From Escallonia rubra (taxonomy: Eukaryota > Streptophyta > Magnoliopsida > Escalloniales > Escalloniaceae): DNA of 64,000 bases. The position numbers and the translations under genes are program-made. Below, one piece after another: positions 13,740 through 23,869 of this stretch (the stretch's first letter is position 1; the number at the start of each line of letters is the position of its first letter). The notes under the pieces were generated by a model. That model had not been told where the DNA came from. It searched no databases and worked only from the letters and a program-made list of their open reading frames with translations. The DNA is taken from NCBI GenBank assembly GCA_033065855.1, contig JAVXUO010000922.1, positions 620,001 through 684,000 on the forward strand, written 5' to 3'.

Positions 13740-14143
13740 CTACGACACTCTTCTCCACTCTTTCTACTCACAAAATTTCCCAGCGGCGTTGGCAAGCAGA
13801 TCGGCGCAATTCCGTCTTAAGAACACCTTTAATACCCTAAATCGATCACGTAAGTTCACAAAATCTATACTTTTTTTTGTTTGTAATCGATAGTTGTGAT
13901 GAATATTGCGTTTTATATATCTATGTTTTTGTTCATGTGCTAGCGTTTGTAAAATCCGATTCCGTATATGTATATATATCTATTATACATATGAGTACAT
14001 ATGCTAACATTGTATGCATCATGCATGTGCTTGCGTTATATGTATTATGCATGTGCTAGCGTCGTATTTTTGCGAGCGATTATCAAAATCCAAAACGTAA
14101 AATCCAAACTGAGAAGGTTTTTCCATAATTTCAGTTGCAAAAA
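13740..14143 (+). promoter_or_regulatory. 5' leader of PMD-Ulp1 with probable UTR intron
   Basis: A CT-rich leader (about 13740-13849) ends in GTAAG at 13850, and an AG acceptor precedes the start codon at 14133-14134. This fits a 5'-UTR intron of ~285 bp. Promoter elements are not clear; palindromes lie immediately upstream. Confidence 0.45.
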
Positions 14144-17100
14144 ATGGAATTTAACCCTGGACCAGAAGACCCATCCGTGTTATACGACCAAGCCAACCAT
14201 ATCAGTACGCTCATATGGGATGGTGGAGTAAGATACATTATTTATCGACTTTCTTATTCTTACGAACGTTGTATATACCGTTTGTTTTGCTTAAATTGTA
14301 TTTATTAATTCGTAGGAAAGAGAACTTCTCAACACCGTAGAAGTATCTCGCGAGTTCACATCGTGGAAACTGAACACCGCCCAGAAGAGGATACTGCGTG
14401 GAATTGGGTTTGGGATTTTCACGCATGGGCAGATATTTCAACAGCTTGACCGGGCCTTGATAGGTGCCCTTGTTGAGAGGTGGAGAAGTGAAACGAATAC
14501 GTTTCACTTCCCGCTCGGAGAGATGACAATTACCCTAGAAGATGTAGGGTTCATCTTAGGGTTGCCGGTGACGGGGCGGCCGGTAATTGCTCCTCCGTCA
14601 GAAGCAACGAATAAGAGAACCGCTAGGGACTTCTTAACTTCGATACCCCAGGATCAATTTAGCAGTGGTGGTATCAAGTTGAAGTGGTTGGTAGATACCT
14701 ACGGGGTTTTGCCGGAAAACTATACGGGCCGTGACCTTGTGCTGTACACACAAGCCTTCCTCTGGTGGGTGGTGGGGGCAATATTATTCCCAACGACGTC
14801 GAAGAACACGGTCAGCGTGAGATATTTACCGTTGTTGGGTAACCTGGCGGAGGTTGGAGATTATGCATGGGGTGCAGCGGTTCTTTCGTATCTGTACCGA
14901 GCATTGCACAAGGCAACGAGGCCCGACTCCAAAGCCATATGTGCATGTCTCTCGCTATTGCAGGTATATCATATAAATCCTGTCTTCGTTATTGTTTTTT
15001 TTGTTTTTGCTTTTGTTGAATCGACGATATAAATATAATTTGCCCATGTTCTCAGGTGTGGTCTTATGAACACCTTGCTCCCGGTGCACCAACGCGTAGG
15101 GATGGAACCGATAGAGTGTGGCCTCGGTTGCGTGCTTGGGAGTACAGCCGGAAGAATAGCCACTACCGCAGGAGAGTCGATCCCCATCACAACATCACGT
15201 ACTATCGAGGGGAGTTCGACCGCCTATCTCCGGGCCAATTGCGTTGGGCACCGTACATACGTTTGGCGCGACGGGTAGAAGAGTCGTTCGTCTTCACGCT
15301 CTCCGGGTTGCAGCGCACACCCCTCATCCACTTCGAGGTCGCAGAGTGGCAGCTGCCAGACCGAGCAATGCGCCATTTTGAGTTGGAGCAGGGTTTGCCA
15401 GCCGGTGCCCCAGATATGAGGGTTAACAGGGACCCACCGGATGTCGGGCGGTTTGGCAAGGCCAATGCGCAAGAATTGTGCACGGCCGAACTAGAGCTCT
15501 GGTGGCAGGACACACTGGCGGCCATCGTCTCGGAGCCAGACCCCGTTATCAGCATCGAACAATACGATGAGTGGTACTACCGCATCACGCGGAGGAGAGT
15601 AGCCCCAGTGAACTTTGAACGCGGGGAGAGGTATGCGCCTAGGGGTCAGATCGACGAGCGTATGGCATACAATCTCGTAAGTTGCCCAACTAGTCTGACT
15701 TGTCTTGAATGTGTTGAATATAAATGTCTGATTAAAGTTACTTATTTGTTATCTCTTTGGATGTAGGTTAATGCCTCGCTTGCATTCTTCCAGAAGTTGA
15801 GTGAGCGGAAGGATCTGATGAGCGCAATGGGCGAGGATCTTCGCCAACAGGCTGCTGCACTGGCTTTAGGCTGCGGGAATTTTGTGCGACAAGCATCGGG
15901 ACAGTCTTCGGTCGACAGCCCGGGAATGGGTTATACGGGCGTCAGCCCGTATAACGTTGATCCCTCCGGGCAAGCTTCAGGGGTGAGCCAGGGAGTTGGT
16001 GGTCCCTCTGTACCGGGGATGGGACATGCTCAAGCGTCGTGGGCCGATTACAGCGGCCCGACCTTCAATTTGTTCCCGGAACCCCAACCCCTCTCTCAGA
16101 GTCAAGTCACGCAAGACTGGCCTTACGGTTTCAACGAGGCACTGCCCATTGTCCCGTGGGCGGGACCACTTGGCGGCCCCGAAGGGCAATATCAGCCGGC
16201 GGAAGAAATGGCCGGCGAGCAATATCAGCCGGCCGGGGCCCCCGAAGGCGATTATCAGCTGGTCGGGGCCCCCGAAGGGGGTTATCAGCCGGCCGATCCG
16301 TTGGTTGGAGGCCAATTTCTTCCGTTGCTCTTGCCCCCCGGCGGAGGGCAAGAGCAACCGGTCGACCCCCGAGGGCAATATCCGAAAGGGCATCCAGCCA
16401 GGCCCCTGAAGCCGCATAAACATGACCTAATCCGAGCCCGTTATTTTAGCGGGCCCCCCCAGACGGAGCGTCGTATGACGTGGATCACCCGCAGGGCTTG
16501 GATTACAATGCCTCGTGGAGAGAACTGTCCTCGCTGGCGCCGGGAATTTGGTTAGACAACTTTGTCATCTCGCACTACGTGCAAATTCTGAGGCAAAGGG
16601 GTCGGGAGCAGCCTAACTACGGTCCGCGCATTTTTATCCTCGATGCTTACTTTCATGGCATCCTAGTACAAGAGTGGGGTGACTGGGACAAGGCGAGGAA
16701 GCAGGCGAGAAAGGGGAAAGCCCAGCTCCAGTGGAGGCCGTCCGCTAACCTACAAGCATATCTTGCTCGGGATAGTCCAGTGAGCGCAAGTGTGGCGGAC
16801 GTGTTTCTAATCCCATTTATAGTGAATGCCCACTGGTACTTGGTTTGCTATGAACCGGTAGTGAAAACCGTATCAGTCCTCGACAGTCTCTACGATGATA
16901 CCCCCGTGATGGGTGTGATTGAAATGTACCGAGGCTTAGGCCAGTTGGATGCCATGGTAAGATCCTGTTTACTTCTTATTGTAACTTGCATATTGTAGAA
17001 CTGATTAATCTTATTATGTTTGCTATGTTTAATGTTTAATGCTTATTATGTTTCTCGCAGAATCTATTTGCTGCCATGGTCAATAGGAAGCGTCGAGAGA

Positions 17101-17372
17101 GGCCATCGGTCGATACGACGCTTGTTCTCCGATTGAAGAGAAGTAGGCCCAAGCAACTTAATTCCTCGGACTGCGGCGTCTTCGTCTGCATGTACATGGA
17201 TTACATCTGTCGGTCTGAGAGCCTCAAGAAGACCGTCTGGAGCCAAGAATGCATAGACTGCTTTAGGTATAGGATGGCTTGGCAAATTATCAATGGCCGG
17301 CCTAGAGCTATTAGATTTATTGTAAATCCGTGTAACGAGGGGGATCCCGCAGGGGCTGAGGGCCCCAATTGA
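14144..17372 (+). CDS. Plant mobile domain protein fused to Ulp1-type (C48) protease
   Basis: Exons read as 14144-14227, 14316-14963, 15056-15676, 15767-16956 and 17061-17372, all with GT/AG borders and phase-0 joins, giving ~950 residues. Exons 1-3 hold the plant mobile domain: ALVERWRSETNTFHF, then MTITLEDVGFILGLPVTGRP. Exon 4 begins with a Q/G/P-rich linker with repeated EGxYQxxG units. The rest is a cysteine protease of the SUMO-protease fold: VNAHWYLVCYEP (His), VSVLDSLYD (Asp) and KQLNSSDCGVFVC (Gln and Cys), so the catalytic set is complete. The frame shifts by one base at a run of seven C (16454-16460), so as written the protease is cut off from the linker; this may be a real mutation or an assembly error. 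It could act on SUMO or a SUMO-like tag; its role in transposition is not known. Confidence 0.85.
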
Positions 17373-17617
17373 CAATGTTTGCTTATAATAACATTATATT
17401 CACTTTTTTAATTGTCCTTATCGTTGAATCTTATCGTTGAATGCGATTGATGATTTCATTTGTGTTGACTGAGATGTGATCGGTGTTGAATGCGATTGAT
17501 TTGATTCACTGATATCGTTGTGTTGTTGATCTGAGTGTTTGATTTGTTCTGTGTGATTTGCTTTGACCAGGGGGAAACAAAGTGTAAAAACCAAGTGAGA
17601 CTGTGTTTCTGCTTGAC
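17373..17617. other. Spacer after PMD-Ulp1
   Basis: T-rich sequence with short repeated phrases around GAATGCGATTGAT. It probably includes the 3' UTR of PMD-Ulp1. Confidence 0.4.
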
Positions 17618-18354
17618 TGTCCGCTATATAGTATAGCGGACATAGATAGGGCCGAAAAAAAACTAAGTGTTGGGGACTCTTCCTTCTGCTTGACTGTCCG
17701 CTATATAGTATAGCGGACATAGATAGGGCCGAAAAAAACTAAATGTTGGGGACACGACATTCTGCTTGACTGTCCGCTATATAGTATAGCGGACATAGAT
17801 AGGGCAAAAAAAAACTAAGTGTCGCTATATAGTATAGCGGACATAGATAGGGCAAAAAAAAACTAAGTGTTGGGGACCCTTCCTTCTGCTTGAATGTCCG
17901 CTATATAGTATAGCGGACATAGATAGGACCAAAAAAAAACTAAGTGTTAGAGACTCTCCTTCTGCCTGACTGTCCGCTATATAGTATAGCGGACATAGAT
18001 AGGACCAAAAAAAAACTAAGTGTTAGAGACTCTTTCTTCTGCCTGAATGTCCGCTATATAGTATAGCGGACATAGATAGGACAAAAAAAACTAAGTGTTG
18101 GAGACTCTTCCTTCTGCTTGACTGGCCGCTATATAGTATAGCGGACATAGATAGGACCAAAAAAAACTAAGGGAGGCTCTTCCTTCTGCTTGACTGTCCG
18201 CTATATAGTATAGCGGACATAGATAGGGCCATAAACTAAGTGTAGGGGGACTCTTTCTTCTTTCTGTTGTGCTGTCCGCTTTACTATATAGCGGACATGC
18301 ATAGGACAAAAGAAAAACCAAGGTTTGGAAGGTCCGCTTTATAGTATGGCGGAT
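17618..18354. repeat. 11-copy palindrome array in element D
   Basis: Tandem units of ~76 bp, each with one near-perfect palindrome whose core is CCGCTATATAGTATAGCGG, followed by CATAGATAGG, an A-run and an ACTAAGTGTTGG stretch. Copies start near 17619, 17696, 17772, 17823 (shortened), 17896, 17972, 18049, 18124, 18196, 18274 and 18332; the last two are variants. The palindromes are better conserved than the spacers, as expected of binding sites. Confidence 0.95.
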
Positions 18355-18483
18355 GTAGTTAGAAACATAAATTCCCAACATTTTACATGCTTCAAAAGAC
18401 GGGATTCGCTAATTAGAATGACATGTGGATAAGTGCCAGTTGGAATGAAATCCTAACATGCAGTAGGAAGAGATATATATATA

Positions 18484-18918
18484 TCACTCTTCATTTGACA
18501 TATACTCATCAGATAAGTACTGATCATTGGTTAAAATATTGTTTCTCTCGTTTGATTTGAGGTGCCTCCCACTAGCCTCGGCCATTTCTTCCGCAAGTTG
18601 AAGCATGTAAAATCGTTTTCTACGCAGCAACATCCGGTTATTCTCCATACGAATTCGGCGCACAGCTTTCTTACACTGCTTAACATTACGCCTCGACATA
18701 CTAAGTGAACGACGTTGCGGCACAGGTGCCCTCAGCGTGGTGAGATCTTGGTGTAGTGCTTCTGATTCCTTAACTCGATATGCCCATTCTCTCCGTAAAC
18801 CGCAATAATACTCTCTCGGATCCGTGTACTTCACTTCTTTGTAGTCGTCGTTCCTTTCACACAACAACCACACAGTCTCACGTCCCCGCAGACTAGAACT
18901 CCCAGGAACTCCTGCCAT
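18484..18918 (-). CDS. Small ORF X1, basic protein of unknown function
   Basis: A 144-residue open frame starting MAGVPGSSSLRGRETVWLLC. I do not recognise the family. The middle is homologous to X2 at 19283-19714: REWAYRVKESEAL here aligns with AEWSYRMNEYEVL there, and RRIRMENNRMLLRRKRF with HRIREENNRMRVRQSRH. The shared part has Arg-rich segments and heptad-like Leu/Met spacing, suggesting a helical, possibly dimerising nucleic-acid-binding protein; the tail is acidic. That a pattern is kept between paralogues argues for a real coding region. It lies beside the palindrome array and is divergent to X2. Confidence 0.62.
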   Translation of the reverse strand: MAGVPGSSSLRGRETVWLLCERNDDYKEVKYTDPREYYCGLRREWAYRVKESEALHQDLTTLRAPVPQRRSLSMSRRNVKQCKKAVRRIRMENNRMLLRRKRFYMLQLAEEMAEASGRHLKSNERNNILTNDQYLSDEYMSNEE

Positions 18919-19282
18919 TTAACTTAGGCGGTTCTAATGCGATGAGCATGGCTAACATATATAAATAAGCCCACACACACATACACAATATATTGGTGTG
19001 ATAGCTACACAATAGTCTGCCCATCTCTGGTGACAAGACAAGTCTCTGGACATTGAAGATGACAATAGTTGGAGACAATAGCATGCCCGTGTCATAAAGT
19101 TGACAAGTCTTTGGTGACAAGACAAGTCTCTAGTCTATTGCAGAGGCTTGTCACATCTCATAAAGTTGAACCTGTAGCATCTCATAAAGTGGTCCCGTTT
19201 CAAAGTATATATAAGTACATGCATTGCACGAAGGGCAAAGGGCATAGAGTGATATACTCCCAATTTCATAACAACTCTGGAA
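18919..19282. promoter_or_regulatory. Divergent promoter region between X1 and X2
   Basis: 364 bp between two start codons facing away from each other. TATA-like sequences occur for X2 (TATATATAAG near 19206) and, on the minus strand, for X1 (TTTATATA near 18957). Short repeated phrases such as GACAAGTCTCT and CATCTCATAAAGT occur. Assignment is by position and motif only. Confidence 0.45.
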
Positions 19283-19714
19283 ATGTCATATACTCCACGA
19301 GATATTTTTGAAGCAATGGGTCGTTACTGGGCGGGCGAAGATGAATTTCACTATTCTTTGCGTCCAAGTTTGCGTTACTCATCAAGCTATGTTAATACAT
19401 TACGTGCAGAATGGTCTTATCGGATGAATGAATATGAGGTCTTAGTAGCTGATTCACGGCGCATGAATATACCCATACCTCGACAAAAGGCAATCAACAT
19501 GCCTCGAATTACGCACATGGAGCTTGAAAGGGCACTGCATCGAATACGTGAAGAAAATAATAGAATGAGAGTTCGTCAAAGTAGGCATAACTTACGTCGT
19601 ATGGCACGTGATGCACATGAAGATGGCAACAACAATGAAGCACAAGTATACTGGAACATGAGCTTCGAACTAGGATCTGTTTCCGATGCTCCAGTTTCAG
19701 ATGAAGATGACTGA
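19283..19714 (+). CDS. Small ORF X2, paralogue of X1
   Basis: A 143-residue open frame, MSYTPRDIFEAMGRYW to an acidic end VSDAPVSDEDD. The family is not recognised. About 85 central residues align with X1 at roughly one third identity, with the motif LRAEWSYRMNEYEVL, then IPIPRQKAINMPR and RIREENNRMRVRQSRHNLRR. The near-equal length, shared motif order and similar basic-centre, acidic-tail design suggest an old duplication inside the element. It could be a DNA-binding regulator of the element; this is inference. Its stop is followed within 25 bp by the 132-bp inverted repeat. Confidence 0.65.
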   Translation: MSYTPRDIFEAMGRYWAGEDEFHYSLRPSLRYSSSYVNTLRAEWSYRMNEYEVLVADSRRMNIPIPRQKAINMPRITHMELERALHRIREENNRMRVRQSRHNLRRMARDAHEDGNNNEAQVYWNMSFELGSVSDAPVSDEDD

Positions 19715-19736
19715 AGATCGAGTTCTTCTAAGGCTA

Positions 19737-20202
19737 TAAGGCCTCCGCTTAGGCCGGGGTTCGGGAAGGTCGGAACTAAGTGTCTGGTTCGTGCCAACCA
19801 TTTTCTGGTCCAAGTTGCAGACAATGATCTGCACCACTATGACGTGAGATCCTCAGTTGTGCACCTTTTGTTTGTGTGTGGGTTTCCGTGGTGCGTGGAA
19901 GTATTACGATAATACTTCCTCGCTAATCATGTACTGTGTTAGAGACTTTCTTTCTGCGATGCCGTCCGCTTTATAGTATGGCGGATCTGGATAGAAACAG
20001 AAAAAACTTTTTGCTGTGCCGTCCGCTAGATAGTATAGCGGACAGCCCCGCAAAATACATGACCAAGCAGAAAGGTGCACAACTGAGGATCTTACGTTAT
20101 AGTGGTGCAGATCATTGTCTGCAACTTGGACCAGAAAATGGTTGGCACGAACCAGACACTTAGTTCCGACCTTGCCGAACCCCGGCCAAAGCGGAGGCCT
20201 TA
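19737..20202. repeat. 132-bp inverted repeat with palindromes in the loop
   Basis: Arms 19737-19868 and 20071-20202 match at about 97% in inverted orientation, starting TAAGGCCTCCGCTT. The ~200-bp loop holds two CCGC/GCGG palindromes (near 19964 and 20021). It could be a small fold-back insertion or a structure able to yield hairpin RNA. Confidence 0.9.
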
Positions 20203-20216
20203 TGTCCGCTATATAG

Positions 20217-20460
20217 TAGAGCTAGACGTTGTAGCGTAATGCAGTTTTAATAAATTGGCGCCCGAAGACTTGTTTTAGCGACGTTGTAGCATAATGCTGT
20301 TTTAATAAATTGGCGCTCGAAGACTTATTTTGGCGACAGAATCAACAATCTCAATATCGATAAATAATAAATAACGTACGATTCACAATCAACGATCTCA
20401 ATATCAATAAATAACGTACGATTCACAATCAACGATCTCAATATATCGAGGGAATCTCAA
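20217..20460. repeat. Short tandem duplications in element D
   Basis: A ~57-bp unit containing TAATAAATTGGCGC is repeated twice (about 20224-20335). It is followed by ~42-bp units built on GATTCACAATCAACGATCTC. A shortened palindrome lies at 20203-20220. Confidence 0.75.
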
Positions 20461-20542
20461 ACGGCACAATTAAGCACAAGTAAGCGAGAAAACATTTGGA
20501 AACATAATGAACAAGAACATAATTTTTTTTATTAATAATAAA

Positions 20543-21013
20543 TTAGGGTTCACATTGGGGGAAAGAAATTTTTTCACAAGCGCTCCGATCAAAGATTACA
20601 ACTTGAAAATCCCACCACCCAAGGTGTTCAAACACTACAAAGTCCCCGAGTTCGAGGCCATGCTGGCGCACGAAGACGTTCCAACCCTCTGCGAATTGCT
20701 TTTTTTGGGGTCGGCCGGGCTTCAGCTTGATTTCAACCTGCCATGCCCCCTTGCGGCTATATAATCTTGCACTGTCATGAATTGTTGTAAATTGAATGGT
20801 CAAGGCTTCCGGTATGTCCTAACAAACACAATACAAAAAATAGGTTAGTTTTTTTAACCAAAAGATCAAACTTTTAACACACGAAAATACAGAGAAAGAG
20901 GGATGGCCTACAAGTTCATTATCAAATCCCGGCATCATGACTTTGAAAAAGTGTTAGCCTGCCAGGTGCAAGTTGCCAATAAAATTGTAGGTGGTCTCCG
21001 ATCCAGAAGCCAT
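20543..21013 (-). CDS. Small B3-domain DNA-binding protein of element D
   Basis: A two-exon minus-strand gene. Exon 2 (20818-20543) begins DIPEALTIQF after a TTAG acceptor and continues with GAWQVEIKLKPG, FAEGWNVFVRQHGLELGDF and VVFEHLGWWDFQVVIFD, the core of a plant B3 domain. Exon 1 ends HFFKVMMPGFDNEL before a GT donor (20911-20910), which supplies the first B3 strand. The frame runs back to an ATG at 21013 but contains one TAA at 20956-20954; otherwise translation would start at the ATG at 20938. The protein would be ~100-125 residues, essentially only a B3 domain. B3 proteins bind short DNA motifs, so the element's own palindromes are possible targets. Confidence 0.75.
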
Positions 21014-21189
21014 CGAGGTCGGCGTTGAGGGGAGGACGGTGGTGTCGCCGGAGTTGTGGGTCACCGGAGATGTGGGTCGCCGTAGATGGGGTGGTGGCTT
21101 GGGTTAGATGTTCGAGACAGAGAGAGTGCCCTCAGCGGACTGATAACAGCTGATTGCCCGATTTGATTAATATATATAATAGGATAGAG

Positions 21190-21442
21190 TTATCCGCTAC
21201 ATTGTATAGCGGACATAAAAGAAGACCAAAAGTTTTTCTGCGATGATGTCCGCTACATTGTATAGCAGACATAAAAGAAGAACAAAAGTTTTTCTGCGAT
21301 GACATCCGCTACATTGTATAGCGGACATAAATGAAGACCAAAAGTTTTTTGCCATAACGTCCGCTTCATTGTATAGGGGACTTAAAATAACCCCAAAAAA
21401 TTAGGGCTCTACATATCCGTCCGCTTCATTGTATAACGGACG
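21190..21442. repeat. Five-copy palindrome cluster downstream of the transposase
   Basis: Five palindromes with CCGCTACATT-type left halves and TATAGCGGAC-type right halves, spaced ~56 bp, start near 21192, 21248, 21304, 21359 and 21419. The last two are more diverged. They lie between the B3 gene and the 3' end of the transposase gene. Confidence 0.9.
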
Positions 21443-21574
21443 GGGCTGACAAAGATAAAAAAAAAACAACTTAAGACTTTAGATTTGATTTGATGGCCTC
21501 TCATAGGTCCATCAGATAAAAAATTCCAGTATTCGGTCGAAAAATTATTACAAATGTCAAACTTATACAAAAAA

Positions 21575-23869
21575 TTAAAGGTCCACTGCAGCTTGTTCGT
21601 CCTCATCTTCGGCGTCATCTTCTTCCCCGTCTTGCAAACCCCCTGAACTTATCCCCAGTGCCTTGTAATGGTTCCGCTTGTCGTGGTCGGTCATTTTGTT
21701 GCACAATGCACACCTTCGCAGCTTTTTAGGTTGAGTTGCCGTTTCAATAGAGCTTTTCATCCGCGTAGATCTCTTGCGGCCTTTCGTTTGCGATATAATT
21801 GGATCCAACGGCCGGATATCATTGTCGTCTTCCTCCCCCGGCTCGTCATCTTCTGACCCCGTCGTAGGCTCGGTGTCAACTAGATTGGTGACGGAAGCTG
21901 CTTCCAACTGGTCGACGATGGGCTCTTGCTGCTGAGCTACCTCGAGGAGATGTTTATAACCGACCATTGTAGCAGCAGCCTTTACGGACAAACGGGTGAA
22001 CATCGTCACCAGATGATTATACCGCAACGTCTCTGATTCTTCAAAGTCAGTATACGGGTGCTCCGGAAAGGCAATGGTACCGTGCAACCTGTTTGCACCT
22101 TTCGTCCACCGTGGCAAGACGTATTGATCGGGGATTGTCCTGATATTCTTCTGGGTGAAAAATCGCAGAATGTGTCTACACAGGATGCCATGGAACTCAA
22201 ACTTCTTGCAAACACATGTCACCGAGTCCGTCAATGTGTCGTGGCTCACCGTATACATTCTGCGCAGCTTCTCAGGAACGAGGTCATTCACGAGCGAATA
22301 AACCTTGTACTCACGCGTAGACTTTTCTGCCACCTTGTTTATACAGTATCGTCCCGATTTCTGCAGCTCTACTTGGTATAGCAAGAAGATCTCCTTCGTA
22401 TAGACTTTGGCACCGTTCAGCTCCAGCGGGGTCTCAAGCAACCTTCTCCTCTGTTTGTACGTGGTTGCAAAGTCTGCAGCCCTTTCTTTCACGAACAACG
22501 ACGCAACCGCTTTCTGTGCGGATGTGACGAAACTCTTCAAATTGGTAGCGGTACCCACGTAACTATCGAACGTGGCATTCATAGATTCACTCCTGCCCGT
22601 CGTTTTCATGCCCGCAGAAAAATGCCTCCTCGTGTAAACGCCAATCCATTGCTCTTTGAGCTCGTACAAGTGCTGGAGCCACCCGTTGTCTTGCAATGAG
22701 TAATCCTCAACAAGCTTTTCCCACCTCTCCTCAAATTCCTCAATCGTTAACGACTTGCTAACGCACGTGTCAAAATCCTGTTTAAAGTCTGGAAACTTTG
22801 CGTACACGTGATGCAAACGTTCGGGGTATTTGTTGCTTATGTGCCAAGTGCACAAGTTGTGTCGAGTATCTGGGAAGACGGTGGCAATAGCCTTCTTCAT
22901 TGCCAAATCTTGATCGGTGATGATTACGTTGGGTGCTTTGAAGTTCATGGCTTCCAGCCACGCCCTAAACAACCATTCAAAAGAACTCTCGCTCTCGTCC
23001 CTTAACAAGGCGAACCCGAACAGGATGGAGTGATAATGATGATTGACCCCCGTGAAAGGGGCAAACGGCATCGAGTACTTGTTGGTACGGTATGTGGTGT
23101 CGAAAGTCACGACATCCCCAAAATGCTTATAAGCAAGCCTCGAACGACCGTCGACCCAAAAAATTGTGCTAACTCGATGCTCGTCGTCAAGTTTATAATC
23201 GAAGGTAAACTGCGGGTCCTCCATCTGCATCCGCTTCAATAGGCTCATTGTGGCTTGAGCATCATTGAGGTCATACGCGGCTCGTCTATGGGTTCGGACC
23301 GCGTTACGAACGTCTGTCGTGTTAAAGTTTAAATTTTGAATTCCCCCGGCCTGTTCAGCAAGAACATTAATCATGTCGGTAGGTCCTAGCCGCGCATCGC
23401 TCATTGTGTGAATTAGGCTCCTCGCGACCTTACCCATCTTCTTGTGTTGATGCATCTGACTCACCTTAGAAGGGGTTACTAACGGGTGATTGTGTGCCAG
23501 TTCCAGGCTGCTAATAAGCCAATGATCTTGCTTGGCTTTATAGCTTACGAACATCTTGACCTGGCAATTCGTTCGCGCAAAGAAGTCCCGTCTTCTGCGC
23601 GAATATCCTATTTCGTCATCACTGTCATCGTTGCCTACGCGTGTCTCATTTTGCACTGGGTTTCTGCCCCTATGGCACTCGTATAAGCGAGAGCATATCT
23701 TTTTCGTTACGTTGCTCGTTCTTGAAGTCTTTATTCTAATGCCAAATCCAACCCTCAATGAATACGCTCGGAAACATTCTCCAGCTTCCTCCAATGTTTG
23801 AAAGGTTCGTCCTAGATACGGATCACTAGCATCTACGGGGGTGTTGGAGCTCGACACGAAATCAGACAT
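21575..23869 (-). CDS. FAR1-type MULE transposase, uninterrupted
   Basis: A 764-residue single-exon protein. The N-terminus has a FAR1-type DNA-binding region (about 20-135, with C59, C65, C102, and H126/H128). The MULE transposase domain spans about 245-345: D257 in VVTFDTTY, D319 in VIITDQDLAM, and E428 in GRSESMNATFD are the likely DDE residues; CTWHISNKYP follows the second Asp. A SWIM zinc finger lies at 552-566 (C552, C554, C564, H566). Near the end is a C-x2-C-x5-H-x4-H knuckle (720-734) and an acidic tail. It catalyses cut-and-paste transposition from the element ends. No frame break was seen, so it may be functional. The plain host FAR1/FHY3 alternative is unlikely given its position inside TIRs. 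Confidence 0.93.
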   Translation of the reverse strand: MSDFVSSSNTPVDASDPYLGRTFQTLEEAGECFRAYSLRVGFGIRIKTSRTSNVTKKICSRLYECHRGRNPVQNETRVGNDDSDDEIGYSRRRRDFFARTNCQVKMFVSYKAKQDHWLISSLELAHNHPLVTPSKVSQMHQHKKMGKVARSLIHTMSDARLGPTDMINVLAEQAGGIQNLNFNTTDVRNAVRTHRRAAYDLNDAQATMSLLKRMQMEDPQFTFDYKLDDEHRVSTIFWVDGRSRLAYKHFGDVVTFDTTYRTNKYSMPFAPFTGVNHHYHSILFGFALLRDESESSFEWLFRAWLEAMNFKAPNVIITDQDLAMKKAIATVFPDTRHNLCTWHISNKYPERLHHVYAKFPDFKQDFDTCVSKSLTIEEFEERWEKLVEDYSLQDNGWLQHLYELKEQWIGVYTRRHFSAGMKTTGRSESMNATFDSYVGTATNLKSFVTSAQKAVASLFVKERAADFATTYKQRRRLLETPLELNGAKVYTKEIFLLYQVELQKSGRYCINKVAEKSTREYKVYSLVNDLVPEKLRRMYTVSHDTLTDSVTCVCKKFEFHGILCRHILRFFTQKNIRTIPDQYVLPRWTKGANRLHGTIAFPEHPYTDFEESETLRYNHLVTMFTRLSVKAAATMVGYKHLLEVAQQQEPIVDQLEAASVTNLVDTEPTTGSEDDEPGEEDDNDIRPLDPIISQTKGRKRSTRMKSSIETATQPKKLRRCALCNKMTDHDKRNHYKALGISSGGLQDGEEDDAEDEDEQAAVDL

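Noticed and set aside
15202-16423. Long antisense frames opposite the PMD-Ulp1 exons
   Set aside because: Shadow frames of GC-rich coding sequence; the sense strand has spliced exons with recognised domains.
17618-18354. Evenly spaced palindromic repeats resembling a CRISPR array
   Set aside because: The spacers are themselves repeated, the locus is plant nuclear DNA inside a transposon, and no cas-like genes are present.
20507-20764. Plus-strand frame overlapping the B3 gene
   Set aside because: The opposite strand carries a clear B3 domain; this is its shadow.
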